From: UMGS1781 sp045628105
GTDB lineage: Bacteria; Bacillota; Clostridia; TANB77; CAG-508
DNA: 17,767 nucleotides
Direction: 5' to 3'
NCBI GenBank assembly: GCA_045628105.1
Contig: JAZQOX010000011.1
Span: forward strand, 1-17,767
Of this stretch, positions 6,845 to 15,900 are shown one piece after another (position 1 is the stretch's first letter; each line of letters begins with the position of its first letter). A program made the position numbers and the translations under genes. The notes under the pieces were generated by a model. It was not told the origin of the DNA, did not search any database, and worked only from the letters and a program-made list of their open reading frames with translations.

Positions 6845-7942
6845 TTATCTTCCATTTCCTTTATTACTTCTAGAAAGCCCTTCATTTGTAACAATTGCTT
6901 TAAGTGTACCGTTTCTTTTACATGTAGCAATTTTTAACATTCTGTCTAATGCATTTAATTTTTTACTATTTTCATAAAATTCTACTATTTCATTATCCTG
7001 TTTCTCTGAATCATCTTTTGATTGTTCATCAATTCTATATTTTTCAAGTTTTATTTTAAGTTCATTTGCTGTTGTTTTATGTATTGTTGGTCTACCTGTA
7101 CTCACACCATCTTTCCAATAAAATTCGCCTAGTAAACTTTCACCAATTTTTTCACGAATATCTGAAATTGTGTTTATTCCATTCTTTTTTAATCCTGTAT
7201 ACACTCTTGGTGAAAATCCCATTCTCTCAATTGGAAAATTAGAAGAAACCATCTTAATTGTTATTTCATTATTTTCTTTAAACTTTAGTCCTCTTTCATA
7301 CATTATCTGCATTACTTCTTCTTGAGATTTTTTTCCAATACCGTTTATTTTTACAAACTCATCTTCTGTCATTTCTGCTAATTCTTCAAGATAATTAATA
7401 TCTATATTTTTTAATGCCTTAGATGTTCTTGGTGAAAAATGAATTTCGTTTATTGGAGTACGCGTAGATATTTTCACACCTTGTTTAGATTCACTTTCAA
7501 CTTTTCTTTTTAAATCAAGTCCGTTTGTTATTAATAAATTATAAATTTTAGTTAAATCCTTTGTAGAATATCCTTTTTCTCTTAGTTTTTCTACACTTGT
7601 TTTAGAAAAATCTGCTAATATAGCTATACCATCTCCATTTAATTTGTCAATTACTTCATTTGGTAGTCCCGTATCCTTAATATTAATGTTTTCAGGTTTA
7701 ATTTTCTCTATATTTATTAGTTTCATTCCAAAACGTTCTAAATTATGTTTGATTTTCTCAATACTAACTTTATGAAACTTCATTTTTGTTCTTAATTCTT
7801 CCTCAGTTAGATTTGTCAAATCTTCTAATTTTTTTATTTCGTAATTTTGTAGCTTTTTAACTGTTGCATATGGTAAATCTATACGTTTATCATAAATGTC
7901 AATTGTTTCTTGTAAAATATCTTGTTTTATCTCATTACTCAT
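6845..7942 (-). CDS. Protein with four tandem RNA polymerase alpha-CTD-like (HhH) repeats
   Basis: The 365-residue soluble protein appears to consist of four copies of a fold resembling the C-terminal domain of the RNA polymerase alpha subunit, at about 18-74, 88-144, 163-221 and 237-304. Copy 3 is the clearest: I..IHFSPRTSKALKNIDI, then LEELAEMTEDEF, then the hairpin INGIGKKSQEEV and ERGL. It follows the alpha-CTD order of helix, GI.T..EL, GLGKKS and EE. Copy 4 keeps MGFSPRVYTGLKKNGINTISDI but has a longer hairpin region; copies 1 and 2 are more diverged. The tail (305-365) is charged and ends basic. No assembly domain of alpha (alpha-NTD) is present, so it is not RpoA. DNA binding through the helix-hairpin-helix elements is likely; a role in transcription or nucleoid structure is inference. 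The start has AAGGAGA upstream. Confidence 0.75.
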   Translation of the reverse strand: MSNEIKQDILQETIDIYDKRIDLPYATVKKLQNYEIKKLEDLTNLTEEELRTKMKFHKVSIEKIKHNLERFGMKLINIEKIKPENINIKDTGLPNEVIDKLNGDGIAILADFSKTSVEKLREKGYSTKDLTKIYNLLITNGLDLKRKVESESKQGVKISTRTPINEIHFSPRTSKALKNIDINYLEELAEMTEDEFVKINGIGKKSQEEVMQIMYERGLKFKENNEITIKMVSSNFPIERMGFSPRVYTGLKKNGINTISDIREKIGESLLGEFYWKDGVSTGRPTIHKTTANELKIKLEKYRIDEQSKDDSEKQDNEIVEFYENSKKLNALDRMLKIATCKRNGTLKAIVTNEGLSRSNKGNGR

Positions 7943-7982
7943 ATTTATTTCTCCTTTTTATTGTACATTTTCCCACAATTAT

Positions 7983-8012
7983 ATTATACCATTATTTGCT
8001 GTTTGTTTGCAA
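7983..8012 (-). promoter_or_regulatory. Promoter of the alpha-CTD-repeat operon
   Basis: On the minus strand TTGCAA (8007-8012) and a perfect TATAAT (7983-7988) are separated by 18 bases, with a TG one base before the -10 box. The leader to the start codon is about 35 bases. Confidence 0.75.
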
Positions 8013-8034
8013 ATTTGGGGCTATTTTTTTGCAC

Positions 8035-8067
8035 AAAAACCCACAAAATAAATATTTTGTGGGTTTT
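8035..8067 (-). terminator. Terminator of the pyridoxine kinase gene
   Basis: AAAACCCACAAAAT (8036-8049) pairs with ATTTTGTGGGTTTT (8054-8067). Read on the minus strand, the stem ends in a T-run, four bases after the kinase stop codon. It also insulates the promoter of the next gene. Confidence 0.85.
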
Positions 8068-8070
8068 GAA

Positions 8071-8895
8071 TTATTTATAAAATAAATTTAGTAAGTATGG
8101 AATTGCCTGTTCAAATTTAACTCCATGCTTTGTGCTATTTTCATCCCCAAAAGTTAGCCTTACACATTCTGTTGTAAATTTGCTTGCAATTGTTATTGCT
8201 TGTTCTAGAGGCTTTCCTTGTACAATACAACCTGATAAGCAACTTGTAAAAATATCTCCTGTTCCATGAAAGCTTTGATTATACTTTGTTTCAAAATTGC
8301 TATAATATTTTGCACCATCAAAGGCAAGTACACCAATTTTTCCTTCATTTTCTACGCCTGTTATTACAACATTTTTACTTCCTAGTTTTAATAGTTTTTT
8401 TGCTTGTTCTTTTATATCTTCTATAGAATGTTTTTCTTTGTATTTTTCTCCCAAAAGTAATGCTGCTTCTGTTAAATTTGGCTTTATTACATCAGCTTTT
8501 TTACAAACTTCTTTCATTTTTTCTAAAACGCCTATATCTATTCCGCTATATAGCTTTCCATTATCCGCCATTGCAGGATCAAAAACAACTATATTATTGT
8601 CTGTTTTAAATTTATCTATAAATTCTAAAACTAAATTTAAGATTTCAATATTTCCTGTATATCCAATATAAATAAGGTCAAACTTAAAATTTTCTTGTTC
8701 CCAATGTTTAATTATTTTTTTTGCTTCGTCAACCAAACTTTTAAAAGTAAAATTTTTAAATGCTGTATGTGTTGATAATATTGATGTTGGAAGAATTGCT
8801 GTTTCTACTCCCAAACATGATATTATTGGCAATGCTACTGTTTCAGAACATTTTCCTATGCATGATATATCTTGTATTGATACTATTCTTTTCAT
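8071..8895 (-). CDS. pdxK: Pyridoxine/pyridoxamine kinase (ribokinase-like)
   Basis: It phosphorylates B6 vitamers at the 5' hydroxyl with ATP, salvaging pyridoxal, pyridoxine or pyridoxamine to the cofactor forms. The 274-residue protein shows the family order. The N-terminal substrate region is MKRIVSIQDISCIGKCS, with STHTAF at 41-46. The strand FDPAMADNGKLY is at about 105-116, and IKPNLTEAALLLG at about 137-149. The C-terminal nucleotide site has the anion hole GTGD at 211-214, with D214 as probable base. Length and motifs fit the PdxK/PdxY group better than ThiD. It is a single-gene unit divergent from the P-type ATPase. The start is supported by AAGGAGT. Which vitamer it prefers cannot be told from the sequence. 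Confidence 0.88.
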   Translation of the reverse strand: MKRIVSIQDISCIGKCSETVALPIISCLGVETAILPTSILSTHTAFKNFTFKSLVDEAKKIIKHWEQENFKFDLIYIGYTGNIEILNLVLEFIDKFKTDNNIVVFDPAMADNGKLYSGIDIGVLEKMKEVCKKADVIKPNLTEAALLLGEKYKEKHSIEDIKEQAKKLLKLGSKNVVITGVENEGKIGVLAFDGAKYYSNFETKYNQSFHGTGDIFTSCLSGCIVQGKPLEQAITIASKFTTECVRLTFGDENSTKHGVKFEQAIPYLLNLFYK

Positions 8896-8925
8896 TGTTA
8901 CTCCTTATCAATTACTTATTTTATA

Positions 8926-8954
8926 ATTATATCATAATATAACTACTTTTACAT
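8926..8954 (-). promoter_or_regulatory. Promoter of the pyridoxine kinase gene (extended -10)
   Basis: A perfect TATAAT (8926-8931, minus strand) is preceded by TGA, and a weak ATGTAA -35 candidate (8949-8954) lies 17 bases away. The extended -10 carries most of the evidence. I could not identify a convincing + strand promoter for the divergent ATPase gene in this 111-base gap. Confidence 0.6.
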
Positions 8955-9006
8955 TATTGTTGTATTATTTTTTCCTTTTGAACACATAATGTCTTTAGGA
9001 GTAGTT

Positions 9007-11592
9007 ATGAATATTAAAGATAATTATTATAAAGAATCAAGTTTTAAAAAAAATGATTTTGAAAAATTTTTTAATATATCTCAAGAAGGGTTATCTGACA
9101 CTCAAATACCTGAGCTTTCATTAAAATATGGTAAAAATGAGCTTTCACAAAACATGCCGAAAAAATGGTACAATTATTTTTTTTCTGTTTTACTTAGCCC
9201 TTTTAACTGTATTTTATTAGGCATTGCAATTACTTTATTTTACACAGATATTTATATTGCAGAACAGCCAAGCTATGTAAATATTATTGTAATTTTAATT
9301 TTAGTTACTACTAGCACTCTTTTAGAATTTTTTGAAGAATATAATTCGAATAAAGCTGCAGAAAAACTAAAGCAAATGGTTGAAACTACTGCAATAGTAA
9401 TTAGAAATGGTAAAGAGCAAAAAATACCTGTTTCAAATTTAACAATTGGCGATATTGTTATATTATCAGCTGGGAGTTTAGTTCCTGCAGATTTACGCGT
9501 TCTTGAAGCAAAAGATTTATATGTAAGTCAATCATCTTTAACCGGAGAATCTGATTCGATAAAAAAAGTTGTTGATACTAACTTATCTGAAATACAATTT
9601 TTTAGTATTTCAGATTTAGATAATATTTGCTTTATGGGAACAAATGTTATTAGCGGTTCAGCAAAATGTGCTGTAATTAAAGTTGGAGATAATACCTATT
9701 TGGGGCAAATTAATAAAGAAATACCCGAAACAAAACCAAAATCTAATTTTCAAATTGGAATAGAAGGAATAAGTAAATTATTAATTCGTTTCATGCTTGT
9801 TTTAGTTCCCATTGTTTTTTTGCTAAATATTGCAAAACATAGCACTTTAATTGCCTTTACATTTTCTGTTGCTGTTGCAATTTGTATTACACCTCTTCTA
9901 CTTCCGGTTATTCTTTCCTCAAGTCTTTCACGAGGTGCAATTAAAATGGCTAAGAAGAAAACCATTGTCAAAAAGTTAGATTCTATTCAAAATTTCGGTG
10001 CAATGAATATTTTATGTACTGATAAAACTGGTACTTTAACAGAAAATAAAATTGTTCTTGAAAAATATTTAGATGTTAACGGTAATGAGGATTTACGTGT
10101 TTTAAAACACGCTTTTTTGAATTCATATTTTCAAACTGGTCTTAAGGGAAGTATCGATGAGGCTGTTATTGCAAGAGGAATTACAAACGGTATGGAAAGT
10201 TTTAAAACAAAATATTTCATTGTTGATGAAATTCCATTTGATTTTTCAAGAAGACGTTTATCCGTTATTGTTTCTGATGGTTTTAAAAAACAATTAATTA
10301 CAAAAGGTGCCGTTGAAGAAATCCTTGATATTTGTACACTCGTTGATTTTAATGGTCAAGTTTCACCTATTACTTCATCTATAAAACAAAACATTAAAAA
10401 AATCGCAAAAAATTTAAACTCTCAAGGTCTTAGAGTTATTGCAGTAGCCCAAAAAAATGATATTAATTTTACACGCAATTTTAGTATTGCTGATGAAAAC
10501 AACATGGTTCTAATGGGTTTTATTGGATTTTTGGATCCTCCAAAAAAAAGTGCAAAATCTGCAATTGAAAATTTAAATAATTCTGGAATTCGCGTAATTG
10601 TTTTAACTGGAGATAACTTAGAAGTAACAAAATGTATTTGTGAAAAAGTTGGAATTAATTCAAAAAAAATAATTGACGGAAAACAAATTGAAAAAATGTC
10701 TGATTTAGCAATTACACGTATTTTGCGTAAAACTAATATTTTTGTTAAGCTTTCTCCAATACAAAAAGCAAGAATTGTAAGGCTTTTAAAAGAGGATGGT
10801 AACACTGTTGGATATATTGGTGATGGAATTAATGATGCTCCTTCCATAATAGATTCTGATGTTGGAATTTCTGTTGATACAGCTGTTGATATTGCCAAAG
10901 AATCTGCAGATATAATTTTACTTGAAAAAGATTTACACGTTTTACTTGATGGTGTGCGAGAAGGAAGAAAAACTTTTGGTAATTTAATGAAATATATTAA
11001 AATGTCTACAAGTTTTAATTTTGGAGAAGTTGTTTCAGTAATAATTGCAAGTGTTGCATTACCTTTTCTGCCAGAAACACCAATTCAACTTCTTGTAGAA
11101 GGATTGCTTTACGATTTTGGCCAGCTTACACTTCCATTTGATAATGTTGATGAAGAATATTTAGAAACCCCTAAACAATTTGATTCTAGCAGTTTAAAAC
11201 ACTTTATGTTTTTTATGGGTTCTTTAAGCTCAATTTTTGATTTAATTGTATTTGCATTTTTATGGTTCGCATTTAATTTACGAGATGCTGCAACCTTTCA
11301 AACAATTTGGTTTAGTTATAGCATTGTTTCAAACTTGCTTGGAATGCATATAATACGAACAGCAAAGCTACCTTTTATTCAAAGTAATGCAAAAAGTATT
11401 GTGTATTTTTCATCTTTTCTATTAATGTTTATTGGAATTTTAGTTCCATTTACCTGGCTTGGAAAGTTTATAGGACTTGTTAGCTTTTCTTTAAAATATT
11501 TGAGTATAATTTTATTAGTACCAGTTTTATACTGTTTTGTAGCTCTAATTGCTAAAAAAATATATCTAAAATTATATAGAGAATGGATTTAG
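9007..11592 (+). CDS. MgtA-like P-type ATPase (probable Mg2+ or related cation importer)
   Basis: This 861-residue membrane pump has all the P-type catalytic motifs: TGES at 179-182, phosphorylation site DKTGTLT at 339-345, nucleotide-domain KGA at 433-435, TGD at 534-536 and GDGINDAP at 605-612. Class-specific segments match P3B (MgtA/MgtB). They are IVKKLDSIQNFGAMNILCTD before the phosphorylation site, LLYDFGQLTLPFDNVDEEYL after it, and RTAKLPFIQS near the end. Three membrane motifs differ from those I recall for MgtA: TPLLLP at 295-300 (TPEMLP), FGE at 672-674 (FGN), and VEGLLYD at 697-703 (IQNLMYD). The transported ion may therefore differ. An ATG at 8989 is in frame, but AGGAG at 8997-9001 supports 9007. 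It is a single gene divergent from pdxK. Confidence 0.88.
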   Translation: MNIKDNYYKESSFKKNDFEKFFNISQEGLSDTQIPELSLKYGKNELSQNMPKKWYNYFFSVLLSPFNCILLGIAITLFYTDIYIAEQPSYVNIIVILILVTTSTLLEFFEEYNSNKAAEKLKQMVETTAIVIRNGKEQKIPVSNLTIGDIVILSAGSLVPADLRVLEAKDLYVSQSSLTGESDSIKKVVDTNLSEIQFFSISDLDNICFMGTNVISGSAKCAVIKVGDNTYLGQINKEIPETKPKSNFQIGIEGISKLLIRFMLVLVPIVFLLNIAKHSTLIAFTFSVAVAICITPLLLPVILSSSLSRGAIKMAKKKTIVKKLDSIQNFGAMNILCTDKTGTLTENKIVLEKYLDVNGNEDLRVLKHAFLNSYFQTGLKGSIDEAVIARGITNGMESFKTKYFIVDEIPFDFSRRRLSVIVSDGFKKQLITKGAVEEILDICTLVDFNGQVSPITSSIKQNIKKIAKNLNSQGLRVIAVAQKNDINFTRNFSIADENNMVLMGFIGFLDPPKKSAKSAIENLNNSGIRVIVLTGDNLEVTKCICEKVGINSKKIIDGKQIEKMSDLAITRILRKTNIFVKLSPIQKARIVRLLKEDGNTVGYIGDGINDAPSIIDSDVGISVDTAVDIAKESADIILLEKDLHVLLDGVREGRKTFGNLMKYIKMSTSFNFGEVVSVIIASVALPFLPETPIQLLVEGLLYDFGQLTLPFDNVDEEYLETPKQFDSSSLKHFMFFMGSLSSIFDLIVFAFLWFAFNLRDAATFQTIWFSYSIVSNLLGMHIIRTAKLPFIQSNAKSIVYFSSFLLMFIGILVPFTWLGKFIGLVSFSLKYLSIILLVPVLYCFVALIAKKIYLKLYREWI

Positions 11593-11617
11593 CCAAAAGA
11601 TATAGTCTTTTGGCTAA
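11589..11617. terminator. Hairpin between convergent genes, possible weak terminator
   Basis: TTAGCCAAAAGA (11589-11600) pairs perfectly with TCTTTTGGCTAA (11606-11617) around a five-base loop. The hairpin includes the ATPase stop codon. It lacks a run of T on either side, so it may be a weak terminator or a transcript 3' end stabiliser serving both convergent genes. Confidence 0.55.
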
Positions 11618-11621
11618 AATA

Positions 11622-12305
11622 TTAATCTAAAGTTGTACTTGTTCTTCCTGTTCCTACCACATCTTCTTGTAGAGATCGCCACGTATTGCATCCCACTATT
11701 CCATCTGCTGATAGGCCTCTTGAACGCTGGTAATTTCTTACTGCTTCTTCTGTTCTTGCTCCAAAGATTCCATCTAATCCTCCTGTTCTAAAACCTAACG
11801 TGTTTAAATCATCCTGTGCTATTAAAACATAGGTACTTATACTTCCTCTTCTTAAAACTGGATATCCTGCAATTCCACCACATGCAGCTCTACCAAATCT
11901 TTTATCAAAATGGACCCAGGTAGGGGTTAAATTTGCTGGTTCTACATAAGACCATACTCCTGAAGAATCTGCTAAATTTCTTAAAATATTTCTTTCTTCA
12001 TTTGTTAATCTTTGAGCTACGTCAAAAGCTACCCCGGCATAGTGCTGAGATTGATTGCTATGCCCACCTTCCCATGGTCTTTTAAAAGCAAATCCTACCG
12101 GAATAGATCTACCATACAAATATCTTGTAGAATTCCAACTTTGCATTGCTCTTTTAGTTGTCCAAAGCGTAGGACTGTTACTTGAACCTCTAAATTCTCT
12201 TACTAATAAGCTTCTATTTGCATTATACGGCATTGCTTCATTTTCGCCCCTGTAATATGTTTCCATTCTATTTGTATCATTATTAAAAACTATAATTTTT
12301 GCCAT
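11622..12305 (-). CDS. M15-type zinc peptidase with C-terminal peptidoglycan-binding domain
   Basis: The 227-residue protein is predicted to cleave peptide cross-links or stems in peptidoglycan (D-Ala-D-Ala carboxypeptidase or L-Ala-D-Glu endopeptidase type). Residues 86-95 (SQHYAGVAFD) fit the SxHxxGxAxD zinc motif with ligands H88 and D95. WVHFD at 130-134 supplies the third ligand, H132. Residues 153-213 form a PG_binding_1 repeat (VLIAQDDLNTLGF, LDGIFGARTEEAVRNYQ, DGIVGCNTWRSLQ). There is no signal peptide or membrane segment, as in phage endolysins and some spore-associated hydrolases. The frame extends upstream to 12395, but GGAGGA seven bases before the ATG at 12305 fixes the start. 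It is a single gene. Confidence 0.8.
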   Translation of the reverse strand: MAKIIVFNNDTNRMETYYRGENEAMPYNANRSLLVREFRGSSNSPTLWTTKRAMQSWNSTRYLYGRSIPVGFAFKRPWEGGHSNQSQHYAGVAFDVAQRLTNEERNILRNLADSSGVWSYVEPANLTPTWVHFDKRFGRAACGGIAGYPVLRRGSISTYVLIAQDDLNTLGFRTGGLDGIFGARTEEAVRNYQRSRGLSADGIVGCNTWRSLQEDVVGTGRTSTTLD

Positions 12306-12374
12306 AAAAAATCCTCCATAAAATATATTTGCTCTATATATTTTATGAAGGGTTAAGTGTTTTTGATAATTTTG

Positions 12375-12466
12375 GAAAATGGTGCGTGTCCCCATTTTTC
12401 AATTTTTCATAGTATGTTGGAATATACTAAAATGCTAATTAGAATTTGTGTGTGTCCACAATTTTT
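12375..12466. repeat. REP-like GTCCCC hairpin and companion motif
   Basis: GAAAATGG (12375-12382) can pair with CCATTTTTC (12392-12400, one bulged base) around a TGCGTGTCC loop. A related GTGTGTGTCCAC motif follows at about 12449-12460, with a small hairpin TAGTAT/ATACTA (12410-12429) between them. The TCCCCA core resembles the one in the inverted repeat at 5146-5288. The rest of this 245-base gap holds only the flanking gene signals. Confidence 0.4.
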
Positions 12467-12469
12467 TAT

Positions 12470-12498
12470 TTGCTTATTTATGTTAAGTATGATATAAT
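12470..12498 (+). promoter_or_regulatory. Promoter of the orphan 104-aa gene
   Basis: TTGCTT (12470-12475) and a perfect TATAAT (12493-12498) have a 17-base spacing. The leader of about 45 bases contains a small hairpin (CGTTTGG 12507-12513 with CCAACG 12519-12524) before the GGAGGT ribosome binding site at 12537-12542. Confidence 0.7.
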
Positions 12499-12550
12499 TA
12501 TTAGGTCGTTTGGTTCTGCCAACGAAAATTATATATGGAGGTAATTTGAG

Positions 12551-12865
12551 ATGAAGGTCTCATTGTTTCGGAAAAATGGTCACATTTTGAGTGAAGTCAT
12601 CAAATACGGAATCAACAATATGTCGTTCATATTCTTGAGTTCCGAAATTTGTGATTATTTTCAGAACACGTCCGATTTTTTTGAAAGGATTGGAAATTCT
12701 GTAAATTTCTCATGGGATTGTTCCAAGAATATTCCCTGCACCATCATCAGGTGTGAAAGAGTGTTACCCGGCTGGTTTATTGTAAAATCCATGGAAGTCG
12801 ATTACGCTCTTTACTATGTAACTCCCGAAAGCCCTGAAGATTCTGTGTTCATTCAGTTCTTCTGA
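12551..12865 (+). CDS. Orphan 104-aa protein, function unknown, atypical codon use
   Basis: The 104-residue product has no signal peptide and no clear membrane helix; it is rich in aromatic residues and has four cysteines at about residues 34, 57, 63 and 68. I do not recognise the family. It is very likely a real gene: it has a good promoter, a GGAGGT ribosome binding site eight bases before the ATG and a strong terminator right after the TGA stop. Its codons are unlike the neighbours: CGG, AGG, TCG, CCC, ATC, TTC, TCC and AAG occur often, where nearby genes use AT-ending codons, and it stops at TGA rather than TAA or TAG. Recent transfer, or high expression with a different codon bias, could explain this. 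The gene at 133-243 has a similar shift. Confidence 0.7.
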   Translation: MKVSLFRKNGHILSEVIKYGINNMSFIFLSSEICDYFQNTSDFFERIGNSVNFSWDCSKNIPCTIIRCERVLPGWFIVKSMEVDYALYYVTPESPEDSVFIQFF

Positions 12866-12869
12866 CTCC

Positions 12870-12901
12870 AAAAAGGACGTCTTTATTGACGTCCTTTTTT
12901 C
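12870..12901. terminator. Bidirectional terminator between the orphan gene and the ABC transporter gene
   Basis: GGACGTC (12875-12881) and GACGTCC (12888-12894) form a perfect stem around TTTATT, flanked by AAAAA and TTTTTT. It starts five bases after the orphan gene stop and lies just before the stop of the convergent ABC gene at 12909. Confidence 0.93.
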
Positions 12902-12908
12902 CATTTCT

Positions 12909-15900
12909 TTATTCAGTTCTTAATGCTATAACTGGATCTTTCTTTGATGCTGCTTTAGCTGGTATAAGTCCTCCAATTAAAGTTAATATTATACTTAAAA
13001 TTATAAGTGCTGTAATGTTTGTTATATTTAAGCTTGCATTTAATGGAATGTTTCCTGTAAATGCATGTAATACTTTATTTATTACAGGGATAGCAAGAAG
13101 TGCTGTTCCTATTCCAAATAATCCTGAAAGTAATCCTATTATAAATGTTTCTGCATTAAATATTGATGAAATATTTCGTTTTGATGCACCAATTGCTCTT
13201 AATATTCCTATTTCTTTTGTTCTTTCATATACTGATATATATGTTATAATTCCAATCATTATTGAAGAAACAACAAGTGAAATTGAAACAAATGCTATTA
13301 GAACGTATGTTACTGCATTTACAATTGTTTTAACTGATCCCATAAGTATTCCTGTTGTATCTGTATAATTAATTTCTTTATCTTCTTCTCCTCTTGATTT
13401 TACTTCTTCATTATATGAATCTATAAAATTCATAAAATGTTCTTTTCCATCAAAGCTGTTAAAATAGAATGAAATATATGTTGGTTCTTCTTTGTCTTGA
13501 TATCCTAATGCAATTAGGTTTGTTTTTGCATTAACTTCTTTTTTATTCATCATTGCAGTTATTATTCTTGTTATCTCGTCTTCAGTCATTTTTAATTTAA
13601 ACGAACTTGCAATTTTATTTTGGTCAACATTAAATGCTGATGCAAAACTATTTGACATATTGCTTATAATTTCTCCAACTGCACCTAAAATTGCTTTTTT
13701 CATAGCTGTTTCAGTCATTACTTTTGCCATTGTTTCAGCTGTTTGTTCAATTGCTACATTGTTTGTGTAACCCATAATAACTTGAGAAACAATATCTGGA
13801 TATACAAATGCAGTAGGGTTACTTGGATCTACTGTAAGTGATTGATCAATTGCATAATATGAGCTTATATATACCTGCATTAAACTCTTTAATAATCCTG
13901 AATAAGTTGTAATATATGTTTCTTTTGGAATAACATATTCGTTTTCCATTGCTTGCATTAAGTTTATTGCATCTTCTCTTTGCATGTATGTTGATACTAA
14001 ATTATCTATTTCATTTATACTTACAGTTCCTGTTATACTGTTAAATAGTCCATTTGCTAAGGTATTTAAATTGTTTTTAAATAAATTTTTTGCTGGTGTT
14101 ATATCCGTTGTTATTGAGTTTGAAATATCAGCCATATATCCTGCTGTTTGGTTTTGCATAGCTTGTTGGTCTATGTTTATATTAAATGCACTCTGAAGTT
14201 TATTACTATCAATACTAATTAAATCTGACATATTTAGGCTAATACCTTTGTTTTTGCTATCAAATCTTTTCCCTGAAATTACATCTACTTCTTGATTTTC
14301 TAATTGTTTTTTAACAATTTCTGTATCTGCTGAATACTCAATTATATGTTCTATTAATTCTGGTCTATATGAAACTCCTGGATTTAATGCCATTGTTGTA
14401 ACTCCTTCTTTAGGTGTTACAATACCAACTATTTTAAGTTGTAAAGCATCGTTATATAAATTTTCCATGTAGTCTTTATCATTTGACATATCTTCATATA
14501 TATCATATTTTTTGTTGTATTTATATGAATCTGTTGGTAGAATTAGCTTTAATTCAATATTCATTAAATCTTCATAAGATATTGTAAGTGGTTCATTGTT
14601 AATTTCTACTTTTTCACCGCTCATTATGTTTTCAACTATTTTATTTAATTCGTCTGTATCTCTTAATCCTAGCGAATATGCAAGTAAATCAGACATTTTA
14701 TTTGGTTCTGAAAGTACAAGTATCATTTCGTTATATTCTTTTGGCCATCTTCCCGCTAACACATCATATGAACTATTTAATTTATTTTCATCGTCTATCA
14801 TCTGTGTGTATATTGATGTCATAGAGCTCATCATACTTGAGCTAAAAAAAGAAGAGAATAAATTACTTGGATTTAATTTTACTATTTCTCCTGTTGCATC
14901 TTTAGAATATATTATTGGATCTATACTATATGAATATTTTATATTAGATATATCGCTACTAACTTTGCTATAATTTTGTTCTAAATATTTTTTGAAACTT
15001 TTTAAGTCGTTTGTATTAATACTTCCTAGCATTTTTGTCATATACTGTTCTTCTTTAACAACTCCAGAATTGTCGTTCTCTTCATCTCCTGAAGTCATTG
15101 ATAATAACATTGATGTCATATCTGTTGACTCTTGCATAACTGTAAGAGGATATGATGTTAACGTATCTTCTTGAATAGTATCTATATAGTTTTGAAATCC
15201 ATTTGAAACTGCCTGAATAAGTGCAATTCCTATTATTCCAATTGATCCCGCAAATGCAACTAAAATTGTTCTTCCCTTTTTTGTTAATAAATTGTTTAAA
15301 CTTAATCTAAATGCTGTAAAGAATTTCATTGAAGTTTTGCCAATTCCTGCATCATCTTTTATTTTCTGTTTCTCATCTTTTTCTATTGGTTTTGAATCCT
15401 CTGTAATTGTTCCATCAAGAATTCTTATTATTCTACTTGAATACTTTTCTGCAAGTTCTGGGTTATGTGTAACCATTATTATAAGTTTATCTTTTGATAT
15501 CTTTTTAAGAATATCCATTACCTGTATACTTGTTTTTGTATCCAACGCACCTGTTGGCTCATCAGCCAATATTATATCTGGATTGTTAACCAAAGCTCTT
15601 GCAATTGCAACTCTTTGCATCTGTCCTCCTGATAATTGATTTGGTCTTTTATAAATTTGGTCTTTTAATCCAACATCTTCTAATGCTTTTATAGCTCTTG
15701 CTTTTCTTTCACTTTTTGAAACTCCTCCAATTGTTAGTGCAAGTTCGACATTTGCAAGAACCGTTTGATGGCTTATTAAGTTATAACTTTGGAATACAAA
15801 TCCTATTTTATAATTTCTATATGCATCCCAATCTTTATCTTTAAATTTTTTTGTTGATTTTCCATTAATTATTAAGTCTCCACTTGTGTATCTATCTAAT

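Noticed and set aside
8961..8990. Possible + strand promoter (TTGTAT, then CATAAT) for the P-type ATPase
   Set aside because: It would start transcription at or inside the ribosome binding site, and the -35 match is poor. The true promoter remains unidentified.
12319..12335. Possible sporulation sigma factor -10 box (CATA...TA) upstream of the M15 peptidase
   Set aside because: CATAAAATA fits the loose consensus, but no matching -35 element lies at the right distance, and such motifs are common in AT-rich DNA.
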